Source: Ruminiclostridium sufflavum DSM 19573
GTDB taxonomy: Bacteria; Bacillota; Clostridia; Acetivibrionales; DSM-1351
Length of the DNA stretch: 64,000 bases
Assembly: GCF_003208175.1 (NCBI RefSeq)
Contig: NZ_QKMR01000025.1
Coordinates: forward strand, 1-64,000
Reading direction: 5' to 3'
This document shows positions 9,044 to 18,305 of this stretch, piece by piece. A model generated the notes under the pieces. It did not search any database and had not been told where the DNA came from. It saw only the letters and a list, made by a program, of their open reading frames with translations. Each line of letters opens with the position of its first letter. The stretch's first letter is position 1. Position numbers and translations under genes: made by a program.

Positions 9044-9667
9044 ATGATAAAAGCATCGGATGACAGAAGATCCAAACGAACAAAAAAGATGATACGGTCT
9101 GCCTTCTCTCAGCTAATTGAAGAAAAAGGCTTTAATGATATTTCAATAACTGATATAGCCGTAAAAGCCGATATTAACAGGGGTACCTTTTACCTGCATT
9201 ATAATGACAAATATGATTTGCTGAAAAAAATAGAGGATGAAATAATTCAGGAGCTTATCTGCAATTGCAGAACAATAAGCAAATTTGCCTTAAAGGATGC
9301 CGCTTCGGTAAATAAGCCGATGCCCTTTATGATAAAGCTCTTTGAATATTTGAAGGAAAATGCCGTATTTATGAATGCTATTTTAGGCTGCAACGGTGAC
9401 CCTATCTTTGCACGCAAGCTGAAGGAAATTATAAAAACCTGCCTCTTTGAAGATAATTCCGTATTAATACAAGAAAACATGCTGGTCCCGGAGTCATACT
9501 TAATTGCTTATGTTCTTTCGGCACATCTGGGAGTAATACAGCAGTGGCTTGAAAACGGCATGGAAAAATCTCCTGAGGAAATGGCAATGATTCTTTCAAA
9601 CATGTTCCTGCTGGGCCCTTTTAAATCAGCCGGCCTGGCAAATACCACGGCGCAAAGCTCTGGTTAA
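9044..9667 (+). CDS. TetR/AcrR family transcriptional regulator
   Basis: A 207-aa regulator with the TetR N-terminal helix-turn-helix at about residues 10-60 (DISITDIAVKADINRGTFYLH, then YNDKYDLL). The C-terminal ligand domain is of the TetR_C_8-like type often seen in Firmicutes (IVxxQWLENGMEKSPEEMA-like ending here as GVIQQWLENGMEKSPEEMA). The ATG is preceded by GGGGATGAGAAC. It is divergent from the large activase gene and has a consensus promoter of its own, so it probably represses itself and its neighbour. Its last codons overlap by 4 bp the convergent gene that ends at 9664. Ligand unknown. Confidence 0.9.
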   Translation: MIKASDDRRSKRTKKMIRSAFSQLIEEKGFNDISITDIAVKADINRGTFYLHYNDKYDLLKKIEDEIIQELICNCRTISKFALKDAASVNKPMPFMIKLFEYLKENAVFMNAILGCNGDPIFARKLKEIIKTCLFEDNSVLIQENMLVPESYLIAYVLSAHLGVIQQWLENGMEKSPEEMAMILSNMFLLGPFKSAGLANTTAQSSG

Positions 9668-10431
9668 TCATTTGTAGCATCCCCGTTTCCTCTTATTGAT
9701 ATCGTATCTCCCAGAAATGTGGGCTCAGGCTGAACGATTGCATTGAAGAAATCCTTTACTCTGGCTAAGATCTCTCTAAAGCTCATTCTCATCTGGCCTG
9801 CATATCTTCTTGGGTCAGAGGCAACACCGTATGCCTCTATTCCTAGCTTGTCGGCAATATACAGCGCACGGTACAGATGATACTTCTGTGTTACAATTAT
9901 TATCTTGCCAGCTCCAAATATGTCTCTTGCGCGGTATAAGCTTTCGTATGTAGAAAAGCCCGCATGATCCATAAAAATATTCTCGGAAGGAATTCCCCTG
10001 TCAATTGCAAACTTCTTCATGACATTGACCTCATCATATTCGTTTCTGCCATGATCTCCGCTCATGAGCAGTTTTTCCGATGCTCCGCCATTATATAATT
10101 TGATTCCCTCCAAAAGCCTGTCTTCCAGCATTGCGCTGGGGTTTCCATCACTCCACACACCTGCCCCCAGAATCAGAACACAGTCTGAATCAATGGAAGC
10201 AGCCTGCTCCCCCGTAATAATCTTGTCCCTTACCGAAGCTTTGACATATGCGTTTAAAATCAATACAGCTGCCATTATAAATATGCCTGATATAAACAAT
10301 ACATACAAGCCTGCAAGCAGTCTCTTTTTTGTAAGTTTCCCAGCTTTTATTTTTGTTTTCTTTTTATTGGATTTATTTTTATTGATTATAGCTATTACGT
10401 TATCCTGCTTTTTATTTCTTTTACTTTTCAA
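9664..10431 (-). CDS. DUF218 (YdcF/SanA-like) membrane protein
   Basis: A ~255-aa protein: lysine-rich cytoplasmic N-terminus, one membrane helix (about residues 37-60, LYVLFISGIFIMAAVLIL), then a DUF218 domain with the family motifs VLILGAGVW, LLMSGDHG and the Y-T-Q-K-Y-H signature (IIVTQKYHLYRAL). The family, which includes E. coli SanA and YdcF, is linked to envelope barrier function; the activity is poorly defined. The chosen start is a TTG at 10431 because GGAGG lies five bases before it. The longer frame back to 10473 would also need a TTG and has no ribosome site. It is convergent with the tetR gene. A possible small frame upstream overlaps the start. Confidence 0.82.
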   Translation of the reverse strand: MKSKRNKKQDNVIAIINKNKSNKKKTKIKAGKLTKKRLLAGLYVLFISGIFIMAAVLILNAYVKASVRDKIITGEQAASIDSDCVLILGAGVWSDGNPSAMLEDRLLEGIKLYNGGASEKLLMSGDHGRNEYDEVNVMKKFAIDRGIPSENIFMDHAGFSTYESLYRARDIFGAGKIIIVTQKYHLYRALYIADKLGIEAYGVASDPRRYAGQMRMSFREILARVKDFFNAIVQPEPTFLGDTISIRGNGDATND

Positions 10432-10633
10432 TGTAACCTCCATTTGCATATACCGGGCTAAATATCTGCACAATCCGATTTTTCAAGCCGTCCTCTATTT
10501 GGTCATTGCTATAATTATATAATGTTTTGGCAACCTTTTCAAACAGGTTTTGTTCTTTGAAGGCTGCCTTAAACATATAAATAAATATCATTTTCTTACT
10601 TTTATGATATAATAAACAAAAGCCAATTGCCAT
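10421..10633 (-). CDS. Possible small protein upstream of the DUF218 gene
   Basis: A 70-codon frame (MAIGFCLLYHKSKKMIF at the N-terminus) ends 10 bp inside the DUF218 gene, so that gene's GGAGG and TTG lie within its last codons, a geometry typical of translational coupling. The ribosome site at its own first ATG is weak, and no family is recognised. It may be a chance frame. Confidence 0.25.
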   Translation of the reverse strand: MAIGFCLLYHKSKKMIFIYMFKAAFKEQNLFEKVAKTLYNYSNDQIEDGLKNRIVQIFSPVYANGGYIEK

Positions 10634-10678
10634 CTGCTGTTATTCCATCTTTCCAAGGTTTTAACCTTAATTGGCTTT
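10619..10678. promoter_or_regulatory. Long inverted repeat between DUF218 and metF
   Basis: AAAGCCAATT (10619-10628) and AATTGGCTTT (10669-10678) are perfect complements. Directly inside the right arm is a second palindrome, AAGGTTTTAACCTT (10655-10668). It lies upstream of the metF -10 TATAAT (10715-10720). It may be an operator or a minus-strand leader structure. Confidence 0.45.
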
Positions 10679-10745
10679 ATGATTAAATGAATATGTTAAT
10701 CCGAAAATATTTTTTATAATTGACTTAGACGTGACAGGAGGCTGC

Positions 10746-11609
10746 ATGATTAAAAATATTTACAGAGGGAAAAAAACCGTATTTTCCCTGGAGGTGTTTC
10801 CGCCTAAGAAGGAGGAGGACTTTCCGTTAATTTTCAATGCCTTGGATGAGCTCAAGGGCTTAAAGCTTGATTTTATAAGTATTACATACGGAGCCGGAGG
10901 CAGTACAAGCAGGAGAACTCTGGATATTGCCTCATATGTCCAGAACACATGCGGTATAGAAGCACTTGCACACTTAACCTGCGTATCCTTGGATGAACCT
11001 GCTTTCAACAAATATCTGGGCAAATTGAAGGAAAATCAAATCAACAATGTTCTTGCTCTAAGAGGTGACCGTCCGAAGGACATGTCCGATGAAGCATATG
11101 GGAGCCGCCCCTATAAATATGCCATAGACCTTGTTAATAATATAAAGCAAAAATCAGACATCTGCATAGGCGGCGCCTGCTATCCTGAGGTGCATCCCGA
11201 ATCCCGCAATCAGGAGGAGGATTTGTATTTTTTGAAATCCAAGATAGAGGCAGGTGCGGACTTCCTTCTTACACAGCTGTTTTTTGACAACACCAGATTT
11301 TATCGTTTTTATGAGCAGCTCGTTAATTACGGCATTTCAGTTCCTGTTTCAGCGGGAATAATGCCTGTTACATCCTCCGGACAAATCCGTACAATAGTAG
11401 ATTTATCCGGTGCCTCAATACCTGCGGAGTTAAAAACGATATTTGATAAATATCAAAACAAGCCTGAGGACTTTAAAAAGGCCGGCATTGAATTTGCAGC
11501 AAAGCAAATATCCAGTCTGCTGAGCTTTGGTGTCAAGGGTATCCACCTTTACACGCTTAATAAAGCTGATGTCAGCACTGCAATATTTGAGAATCTGGGA
11601 TTGAAGTAA
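10746..11609 (+). CDS. metF: Methylenetetrahydrofolate reductase
   Basis: 287 aa. An FAD-dependent (beta/alpha)8 barrel reducing 5,10-methylene-THF to 5-methyl-THF for methionine synthesis or the methyl branch of one-carbon metabolism. Family motifs: FSLEVFPPKKEED with the catalytic Glu, SITYGAGGSTS, ALRGDRPKD, GGACYPEVHPE and the AGADFLLTQLFFDN loop. A frame continues to a GTG at 10731, but AGGAGG lies five bases before the ATG at 10746, so that start is used. It stands alone between its promoter region (TATAAT at 10715, poor -35) and a strong terminator. No S-box or other riboswitch was seen. Clostridial short-type MetF, no C-terminal regulatory domain. Confidence 0.95.
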   Translation: MIKNIYRGKKTVFSLEVFPPKKEEDFPLIFNALDELKGLKLDFISITYGAGGSTSRRTLDIASYVQNTCGIEALAHLTCVSLDEPAFNKYLGKLKENQINNVLALRGDRPKDMSDEAYGSRPYKYAIDLVNNIKQKSDICIGGACYPEVHPESRNQEEDLYFLKSKIEAGADFLLTQLFFDNTRFYRFYEQLVNYGISVPVSAGIMPVTSSGQIRTIVDLSGASIPAELKTIFDKYQNKPEDFKKAGIEFAAKQISSLLSFGVKGIHLYTLNKADVSTAIFENLGLK

Positions 11610-11617
11610 GCTGAATT

Positions 11618-11652
11618 AGAAACGGCACAGTTATTTTTGCTGTGCCGTTTCT
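11618..11652 (+). terminator. Terminator of metF
   Basis: Perfect 13-bp arms AGAAACGGCACAG (11618-11630) and CTGTGCCGTTTCT (11640-11652), 9 bp after the metF stop, followed by TTAAAT. Confidence 0.9.
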
Positions 11653-11776
11653 TTAAATAGCTTCATTGTTTGAGGAAACTTCTATTGATGTAGCTGTGAC
11701 ATCTTCCTGCTGCCGCTATTTTCAAGCAAATCAGCCGCACACTCCGGCAGAGCATAAAACAAGTAATATTAAAATA

Positions 11777-14311
11777 TTAGCCGTTATTATTTTTTTCATC
11801 TGATACTACCCCGCTTATCATATCTATTCTTTTATTAAAATATTGGTAAACAAAGGATATTGCAATTAACGTCACTCCAAATACAAAATACGATACCACC
11901 CTATGGCCTTGAGACAGGAAGGACAGATCAATAAGAAACAGCTTTGCAACTGCCAATATGCACAGGCCAAGCCCAAACCTCCTTATTAAGGCGTATTTCC
12001 TTATAAAACCGAAGATAATCCATGAAAAAGCAGTAATCAGATATATTATACTTATTGCTGCGTTATTCATTTCCAGATTGTATTGAGTTATCAGATTCTG
12101 AGTTAAAATCACCACAGAATAAAAGGATACTATCAGCGGATACCATTCTATTCCAAGCTTTTTGCCGGTGACAAGAGTCAATACCATATCCCTTACCACA
12201 AAAACCGACAGCAAGGCTATGGCTGCCAATTCCATTGTACCGAGTATACCGGCAGGAAGAGGCACTTCATACAAGCGTCCTGCCACAGGCGAATTGAAAT
12301 TCAATGCAAACAATAAAATCAGCCCTATAACATAAATTATGACCGAAAGGGCCTTCATGAAGCTGTCAAAAAGAATTTTGAGCCTTGGAATGATATATGC
12401 TATTGTAAAGCTGGCTAAAACCATGGCGGCGGTAATCAGATAATCAGAATCAAAGCTGCCTGACAGCATCAATTTTGTCAAAAGTCCGTCTAATTTGCTC
12501 CCTATAATATATAATGAGAAAAACCAGATGTTTATGACAGCCGCATACTTAAAAACTTGTACAGGCCTTCCCGAAAGCTTCTTTTTATATGCCGATATCC
12601 CCAGAACAATAATGCTGCCCGCCGTTACAGCCAGATACTTGTATACAAACAGCGTGCTGCTGATGTCTGTAAGGTCAAATCCGATAAAAGCCAGAAGGCA
12701 CAGTAAGGATATAACGGTTCCGGCTCGTCTGAAGGACTTTATTTCTTTATATATACCGTATGAAAGAATTGCAATGCCTTCTGCCAGCCAGCCTAAAGAG
12801 AACCATACATGTTCGAACTGGAACGGTATTATCAGAACTGCAAACGTAAGCCCTGTGATATAAAACAAAGCTCTCGCCTTCTGTTCCTTTGGCATGCGCC
12901 TTTCAACGAACCTGCCCAAAGCCACATAAACAGCGGCAAAAGCAACAGCAAGAAGTCCTGTGCAGTCTGACAAATTAACAGCATAAAAAACACTATACAA
13001 AATCAATGCACTTATTACGGTATTTAATGCAAGCAAAACTATGTCAGAGTTTTTAAAGCTGAGTTTTTCCCTGAAGGTTCCCATAACAGGTATAAGGGTG
13101 TATATCAAAAAAGCAAAGGTAATATAAAGTATTGTTGCTATATCCTCTCCCGAGGCCGGAGCATCATACCACCTTCCCTTAAGCATTGAAGCCGATATAT
13201 AAACAGAGCCTGCCACATTGAGCCAAAATCCGATATATGCCGTAACAGACCATTTCCTTTTGCCTGAAATAATAAGTGCAAAAACATTCAGTATAACAAA
13301 ATAAATCATAGCACCATATAGCATGGCTTTATTGCCTGCAATTGAGAAAACAGGAAGATAGCCTCCAACCATTGCGAACACCGAAATAGTCTGAGAATTG
13401 TATCTCTGGGACAGGACAAAGGCTCCTGCTGTTATAAGAATGCACAAGCCTAAAGCAGGATATTTGTCTAAAACCTCAAACCTGAAGAAGCTTATAGCTA
13501 ATGCAGCATACAGTATTGCTATACCTCCGCTTGTAATGCCCAGAGAAAAAATATTCGGTTTTTTACGGTTCAGAATTTCACCGGCTGCAAGCAAAGCACC
13601 TCCCAAGGCAAATGCAAAAATGCATTTAAGCGTATCCGGCAACTTGAAATATGTATATTGCGAGGCTGCTATTACTCCGATGATAAGTAGAAGAATGCCT
13701 ATTTTATTTATGATATTTAGTCCTATAAAGGCTTCGATATTATTCTGTTTTACACGCTCCTTAATCTCTTGGTCTGTAACCTGCTCCTGTCTCAGCCTTT
13801 CAAACTCAGCGGCTCTTGCCTCGCTGAAGGCTTTCGCATTTTTCTGAAGCTCAGTCCGGGCCTCTGCTGCCTTTGCATCTAGCAGCCTTCTTAATTCATC
13901 GATTCTTTCATTCATATCAGCCGAAAGCTCTATTCTGTTTTGTCTCAATATGCCTGCCATGTCATCAATCCGTTTTTTAACAGACATTTCATAGGCTGTT
14001 AATCTGTTGAGCTCTCCCTGAATATTGGAGCTGTAATATGCCTTAAGCCTTTTGTCGGATGAATTTAATATCTGGATTTTTTCATTATACAGTTGCTCAT
14101 AAAGAGCATTTTTCAAATTTTTATTTTCTTCCGAAAGCTTTGAATTACAGTCTCTTTCGTTTTTCATAGCTGATTGGCATTTAATAAGCTCTGTCTTTAA
14201 GCTTTGATTTTCAGTTACAAGGTCATTTGCTTCAATTTTAGAAATTTCCCCTTCAAGCTTTTCCAGAGTGTCTTTCTGCCTGGCGAGAATATCTTTTAAA
14301 TTATCCAGCAT
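11777..14311 (-). CDS. DUF2339 polytopic membrane protein with N-terminal coiled coil
   Basis: 844 aa. Residues 1 to about 190 are charged and heptad-like (Leu/Glu/Lys rich, several EELR-type stretches), predicted as a coiled coil. From about residue 205 (IINKIGILLLIIGVIAASQY) to the C-terminus there are some twenty or more hydrophobic segments separated by short loops, with few charges. This layout and the opening motif match the DUF2339 family of predicted membrane proteins, whose function is unknown. It follows the DUF4424-like gene by 53 bp on the same strand, so the two form an operon. The coiled coil could sense or bind a cytoplasmic partner. No enzyme motif seen. Confidence 0.82.
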   Translation of the reverse strand: MLDNLKDILARQKDTLEKLEGEISKIEANDLVTENQSLKTELIKCQSAMKNERDCNSKLSEENKNLKNALYEQLYNEKIQILNSSDKRLKAYYSSNIQGELNRLTAYEMSVKKRIDDMAGILRQNRIELSADMNERIDELRRLLDAKAAEARTELQKNAKAFSEARAAEFERLRQEQVTDQEIKERVKQNNIEAFIGLNIINKIGILLLIIGVIAASQYTYFKLPDTLKCIFAFALGGALLAAGEILNRKKPNIFSLGITSGGIAILYAALAISFFRFEVLDKYPALGLCILITAGAFVLSQRYNSQTISVFAMVGGYLPVFSIAGNKAMLYGAMIYFVILNVFALIISGKRKWSVTAYIGFWLNVAGSVYISASMLKGRWYDAPASGEDIATILYITFAFLIYTLIPVMGTFREKLSFKNSDIVLLALNTVISALILYSVFYAVNLSDCTGLLAVAFAAVYVALGRFVERRMPKEQKARALFYITGLTFAVLIIPFQFEHVWFSLGWLAEGIAILSYGIYKEIKSFRRAGTVISLLCLLAFIGFDLTDISSTLFVYKYLAVTAGSIIVLGISAYKKKLSGRPVQVFKYAAVINIWFFSLYIIGSKLDGLLTKLMLSGSFDSDYLITAAMVLASFTIAYIIPRLKILFDSFMKALSVIIYVIGLILLFALNFNSPVAGRLYEVPLPAGILGTMELAAIALLSVFVVRDMVLTLVTGKKLGIEWYPLIVSFYSVVILTQNLITQYNLEMNNAAISIIYLITAFSWIIFGFIRKYALIRRFGLGLCILAVAKLFLIDLSFLSQGHRVVSYFVFGVTLIAISFVYQYFNKRIDMISGVVSDEKNNNG

Positions 14312-14364
14312 CTTTTTATCTTAACCTCCAAGCCGGTTTACCGGTATAAAATTATCAGTTCCTG

Positions 14365-15801
14365 TTAATCAACTCTTTTGTTTTTGCGGATAATTATTGC
14401 CGATACCACTGCAAACCCAATCAGAATAACTCCTGACAGTATCGCTGCAATAAGCCTTGCGTCAATTCCGTTCTTAGCTTCTGAATTATCCATTGAGGGT
14501 TCACCAGAATTTCCAGAGTCAGGCGAAACAGCCGTCTGCGAAGCAGATGCCATCGCAGTGTCCGGGCTCTGAGTCGATTCCTCCGCCGAGGCAGCAGCTT
14601 CCTTTTCCGGAGCCTTATACAATATTTCCTTTGTTTCGGTTCTATCCATCCAGTCAGTTAAGGTAAATGAAATGCTGTAAGCCTTTCCCGGAGTCAAATA
14701 TTCAAGACTGTAGCCCGTAATTCCTTCCTCGGCAGCATCCTCAATAATTTTTCCGTTTTCGGAATGACTTATTTTAAATTGTATATGTGCAGCCTCCGGT
14801 CCGGAGGTATAGCATCTCGCAAGCTCCCGTCCGTATTCCTTCTCAAGGGCCACATATTCAATCCGGGTTTTCTCCTCCGGTATTTTGCCAGACGGCAGAT
14901 GGCTTCTGATATACAAAGCCATTATTGCATCCTTTTCCTCAACAGCCTTACGGTATAAGGAAAGAAGCTCCTCGGTCTGATTTCTGTCCGCTAATTCTTT
15001 TACTATACCATAGCTTTCTACTTTTTGGTTAACCTCCTGCTTTATCTTGTCATCACCTGCTATGTCATCTAAAAATCTCGAGGTATAACGGTAATTATTA
15101 TAATTTACCCTAAGATTGTATTTTGGCTCAAAATCAGTCCGGTGCCATACAAGATTGCTTCCGTCAAATATAAAGCCGCCCGGATTAAGCTTCTCTATCT
15201 GGCAGGGCTTTATACTCCCGAGCTTGAAGGTAACCCTTGCGGAGCCTATATTTCCCTTCCACATGGCTCCTGTTTCCAGTACATACCCGCAGTACACAGT
15301 GCCGAGAGAATCGTATGTCGGTGTGAAGTCATAGGTATTGCGTACCGTAATACGCTCATCCTCTTTAAAGGGCACCGTAAAGGTGAAAAACTCGCTGTAA
15401 GCAGTCAAATCCTCATTATTTCCCTGCACACTTTTTTCGAGAGAAACAGGAAGCACTTTCCCTTTTACAAACGTTTTAAAATTTCTCAGCTCAAGGTCTA
15501 CCGCATCCGTAAGCTCACTGCCCGGATCCTTTATTTTGCCGGGAAAGCCCATATACACCGGTTTGCTCTTTCCTGTATTATGAAAAACAAAAATACATTC
15601 AACCTTATTCTTTTCCATATCAACCGTTATTTCTTCCGATTCCATCACCACATCACCCTCAAGAATCGGGAAAACTCCTTCAGGGGTTCTGCCCAGACTG
15701 GTATCATCAGCATATACGGGGATACGGCAAAAAAATATTAATATTATCAATACCAGCAACGGAGCAGCCTGAAGGAACGAGATACCGCTTTTTAGTCTCA
15801 A
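14365..15801 (-). CDS. DUF4424-like secreted, membrane-anchored protein
   Basis: 478 aa. It has an N-terminal signal or anchor segment (residues ~12-31, ending near AYA-like VYADD), then an extracellular beta-rich region. This begins with SLGRTPEGVFPILEGDVVM and MGFPG, features of the DUF4424 extracellular domain family. A Ser/Ala/Glu-rich low-complexity linker (about 395-440) precedes one C-terminal helix (LIAAILSGVILIGFAVVSAI) and a short basic tail. It is therefore likely anchored at the cell surface with most of the mass outside. It is 53 bp upstream of the DUF2339 gene. Function unknown; family assignment from memory of the domain's opening motif. Confidence 0.7.
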   Translation of the reverse strand: MRLKSGISFLQAAPLLVLIILIFFCRIPVYADDTSLGRTPEGVFPILEGDVVMESEEITVDMEKNKVECIFVFHNTGKSKPVYMGFPGKIKDPGSELTDAVDLELRNFKTFVKGKVLPVSLEKSVQGNNEDLTAYSEFFTFTVPFKEDERITVRNTYDFTPTYDSLGTVYCGYVLETGAMWKGNIGSARVTFKLGSIKPCQIEKLNPGGFIFDGSNLVWHRTDFEPKYNLRVNYNNYRYTSRFLDDIAGDDKIKQEVNQKVESYGIVKELADRNQTEELLSLYRKAVEEKDAIMALYIRSHLPSGKIPEEKTRIEYVALEKEYGRELARCYTSGPEAAHIQFKISHSENGKIIEDAAEEGITGYSLEYLTPGKAYSISFTLTDWMDRTETKEILYKAPEKEAAASAEESTQSPDTAMASASQTAVSPDSGNSGEPSMDNSEAKNGIDARLIAAILSGVILIGFAVVSAIIIRKNKRVD

Positions 15802-15889
15802 ATAGTAAACACCCCTCTGTCATATAATATTTTTACCTTTTATGGAATTATATTATTACTATCTGCTATTATATCAAATATATCAAACT

Positions 15890-15926
15890 ATTTGCAGCTG
15901 TAACTAAATAACTGAGGCTGCCAAAT
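15890..15926 (-). terminator. Weak hairpin after the small lipoprotein gene
   Basis: ATTTGCAGC (15890-15898) pairs with GCTGCCAAAT (15917-15926) with one bulge. The minus-strand tail is only moderately T-rich, so termination is uncertain. Confidence 0.35.
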
Positions 15927-15954
15927 AAAAAATTTTGTATATTTGCTTAAAGGA

Positions 15955-16254
15955 TTAGTCATTATTTTTTTTGGATCGCTTTCTGCGAGATAGGGATAAG
16001 CTGCCAAATCCGCTGATAATAGCAATATAGAAACCGAAATCATACCACCAGCCGGTGTTTGAGACCTCATATATTTTTATATTATTATCAAATAGCCCTA
16101 CAATGAGAGAAATCGGTGAAATCCATCCATGCCATATGCCCCATAAGAATCCTGCAGGCTTATCTGCCGTATATGTGCCGTCTCCCGGAATACAGCCTGT
16201 CAGCGAAAATAACATAAAAGCAATTACAGCAGCAAAAAAAATCTTTCTTTTCAT
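15955..16254 (-). CDS. Small lipoprotein with membrane segment
   Basis: 99 aa. A lipoprotein signal (MKRKIFFAAVIAFMLFSLTGC) has the lipobox LTGC, then a Trp/Gly-rich part (FLWGIWHGWISPISLIVGLF) and a C-terminal segment (FGFYIAIISGFGSLSL) ending in a basic tail RRKRSKK. The pattern GxxxGxWHGWxxPxxxIxxLF occurs in a widespread family of short hypothetical proteins, function unknown. Upstream GGAGG-like sequence (AAAGGAGG) precedes the ATG. It is codirectional with, but 153 bp from, the DUF4424-like gene. Confidence 0.75.
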   Translation of the reverse strand: MKRKIFFAAVIAFMLFSLTGCIPGDGTYTADKPAGFLWGIWHGWISPISLIVGLFDNNIKIYEVSNTGWWYDFGFYIAIISGFGSLSLSRRKRSKKNND

Positions 16255-16621
16255 TAGAAACCTCCTTTACCCTTTCATTTCTTAATATATCAAAATTCAT
16301 TCTACATATTTTATAATACGTTTTATGTGAAATATTGTCTGAATTTCCAGCCTATGATGCCGTATCAGCGAAACAAAGCCCGACAAATAATACTATATTT
16401 CGATCATGCAAGTAAAGAACTATCTCCATATTAAAAAGTCTTGCTTTCTAAGGAACAGTTTATTAATAAATACCAGTATTTTTAATGAATATCAAAAAAA
16501 TACTTAGTAATAATAATTTAAGATATATTATTTAGAATAAATGCAATAGTGCAGAAAAATACAATTGAGATTACAGGTCTATAATTGTATTTTATTATAA
16601 ATCTCAGGAAGGTGCCTTAAA
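16255..16621. other. Divergent intergenic region, no gene seen
   Basis: Between the lipoprotein gene (minus) and the SLH-GH18 gene (plus). AT-rich, with promoter-like hexamers (for example TTGAGA at about 16565 with TATTTT 17 bp on), but nothing decisive. No structured element or peptide was recognised. Confidence 0.4.
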
Positions 16622-18301
16622 ATGTCAATACGCTCAAACCGCTCTATGACCAAAAAAAGATATACTTATATTTTGTTTTTAAAGGTATGCCTGCCTTTTA
16701 TTATAGCTATTTTCGCATACCAGTCTGACATCTGTGCTTATGAAAGTATAGCCTATTTATTTGCAGGGAATACAACCACCTATATAAAAAATGTTGAACG
16801 TACCGGTACAAATATACAAACAGTCTGTCCTGATTATTTTGAAATAAACAGCGACGGAACCTTGAAAAATACAATTAAAGTCGACCCCTTATTTGTTCAG
16901 ACAATGCATGCAAAAAATATAAAGGTAGTTCCATACCTGAGCAACAACTGGGACAGAAGTCTTGGAAGAGCAGCAGTTGCAAACCGTAAAAGCTTCTGCG
17001 CCGAGCTTGCCGGTCAGATAACAGCTCTACAATGCGACGGTGTTAATATTGATCTTCAAAACCTTACTGAGTCTGACAAGGACAACCTTACAGATTTCAT
17101 AAGGCTTTTGAGAGCGGCACTGCCTTCCGGTAAAGCAATCATGGTTTGCGTGGCGCCAAATCCCTGGAATACCACCACAGGATGGCAGGGCTCTTATGAT
17201 TATGCCGCCTTGGGGAATTTAAGCGACCGGCTTTTTATAATGGCTTATGATGAGCACTACACAGGCGGTACCCCGGGTGCCGTTGCCAGCTTTTCTTTTG
17301 TTGAGAAATCTGTTTCATACGCTGTCAAATATGTACAACCCTCTAAAATCATACTTGGCATACCTTTTTACGGCCGATACTGGAAACAGGGCTCACAGAC
17401 AGGAGGCTACGGAATAACCGTATCAGATGCAGAAAGACTTGTATCCTCTTATACTGCCAAATCCTGGTATGATGAAACAGCCCAATGTGCCCGTGCCACA
17501 TTGACAATTTCAGAAACCGACAATGCATTAATCTGGGGAACCAACAAGCTTTCGGCAGGAATCTATGATATTTGGTACGAAAATGAAGCATCAATTGAAA
17601 AAAAGCTGTCCTTGGTTTCAAAGTATAAGCTGGGCGGTGCCGGAAGCTGGGCTCTGGGCCAAGAGCCTGACCACTTCTGGCAGAATTACAGTGCATGGTT
17701 AATTGGAAAACCCTTTATTGATATTGACAATAACTGGGCACAAAGCTTCATTATTGCACTTTATGAAAAGGATATCATAAGCGGTATGCCGGGCAATCGC
17801 TTTGAACCTAACGGATATCTGACAAGAGCACAGGCCGCCGTATTACTGGTAAAAATGCTAGGCCTGCAAAATGAGACTGCCGAAACAGCACCCTTCACCG
17901 ACACAGTAGGCCATTGGGCTGAAAAAGGCATATCAACCGCAAAAAAGTACGGCATCTTTGAAGGATACGGGAAAAATCTGTTTAAGCCCAATCAAAAAAT
18001 AACAAGAGAAGAGTTTGCGGTAATTTGCGATAAGGTTCTATTCAGCCCGGATACTGTGGATTTTTCCGAAAAGCTTTACAGTGATGTCAGTCCAGAAAAA
18101 AATACCTGGTCAAACAAGTCTATCATTGTTCTGTCTATGAATGACATTTTATCCGGCTATACTGATGGTACCTTCAGGCCAAGAAACAATATAACAAGGG
18201 CCGAAGCCGTAAGAGTAATATCAGGCCTGCTGGATTATCCCGGAGGATTCACAATAAGTCCGTCAAACGTTCAAAACCCGGTACCTGTGGAACCCCGATA
18301 G
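16622..18301 (+). CDS. SLH-anchored GH18-family protein, catalytic Glu replaced by Gln
   Basis: 559 aa. N-terminal signal/anchor segment (about 14-34), GH18 barrel (about 40-355), then three S-layer homology modules (about 365-420, 425-485, 490-545). The SLH modules have typical endings (TRAQAAVLLVKML, TREEFAVICDKV, TRAEAVRVISGLL) and should bind secondary wall polymers. The barrel has spore-hydrolase-type motifs (FIMAYDEHY, ILGIPFYGRYW). The GH18 signature DxxDxDxE reads DGVNIDLQNL: D139, D144, but Q146 where the proton-donor Glu should be. The enzyme may thus be inactive on glycans or a binding protein. The ribosome site is CAGGAAGG. Transcribed alone; convergent with the aldo/keto reductase gene. 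Confidence 0.88.
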   Translation: MSIRSNRSMTKKRYTYILFLKVCLPFIIAIFAYQSDICAYESIAYLFAGNTTTYIKNVERTGTNIQTVCPDYFEINSDGTLKNTIKVDPLFVQTMHAKNIKVVPYLSNNWDRSLGRAAVANRKSFCAELAGQITALQCDGVNIDLQNLTESDKDNLTDFIRLLRAALPSGKAIMVCVAPNPWNTTTGWQGSYDYAALGNLSDRLFIMAYDEHYTGGTPGAVASFSFVEKSVSYAVKYVQPSKIILGIPFYGRYWKQGSQTGGYGITVSDAERLVSSYTAKSWYDETAQCARATLTISETDNALIWGTNKLSAGIYDIWYENEASIEKKLSLVSKYKLGGAGSWALGQEPDHFWQNYSAWLIGKPFIDIDNNWAQSFIIALYEKDIISGMPGNRFEPNGYLTRAQAAVLLVKMLGLQNETAETAPFTDTVGHWAEKGISTAKKYGIFEGYGKNLFKPNQKITREEFAVICDKVLFSPDTVDFSEKLYSDVSPEKNTWSNKSIIVLSMNDILSGYTDGTFRPRNNITRAEAVRVISGLLDYPGGFTISPSNVQNPVPVEPR

Positions 18302-18305
18302 TTGT

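Noticed and set aside
15888-16070. 60-codon minus-strand frame inside and after the small lipoprotein gene
   Set aside because: It overlaps the lipoprotein gene in another frame and has no ribosome site.
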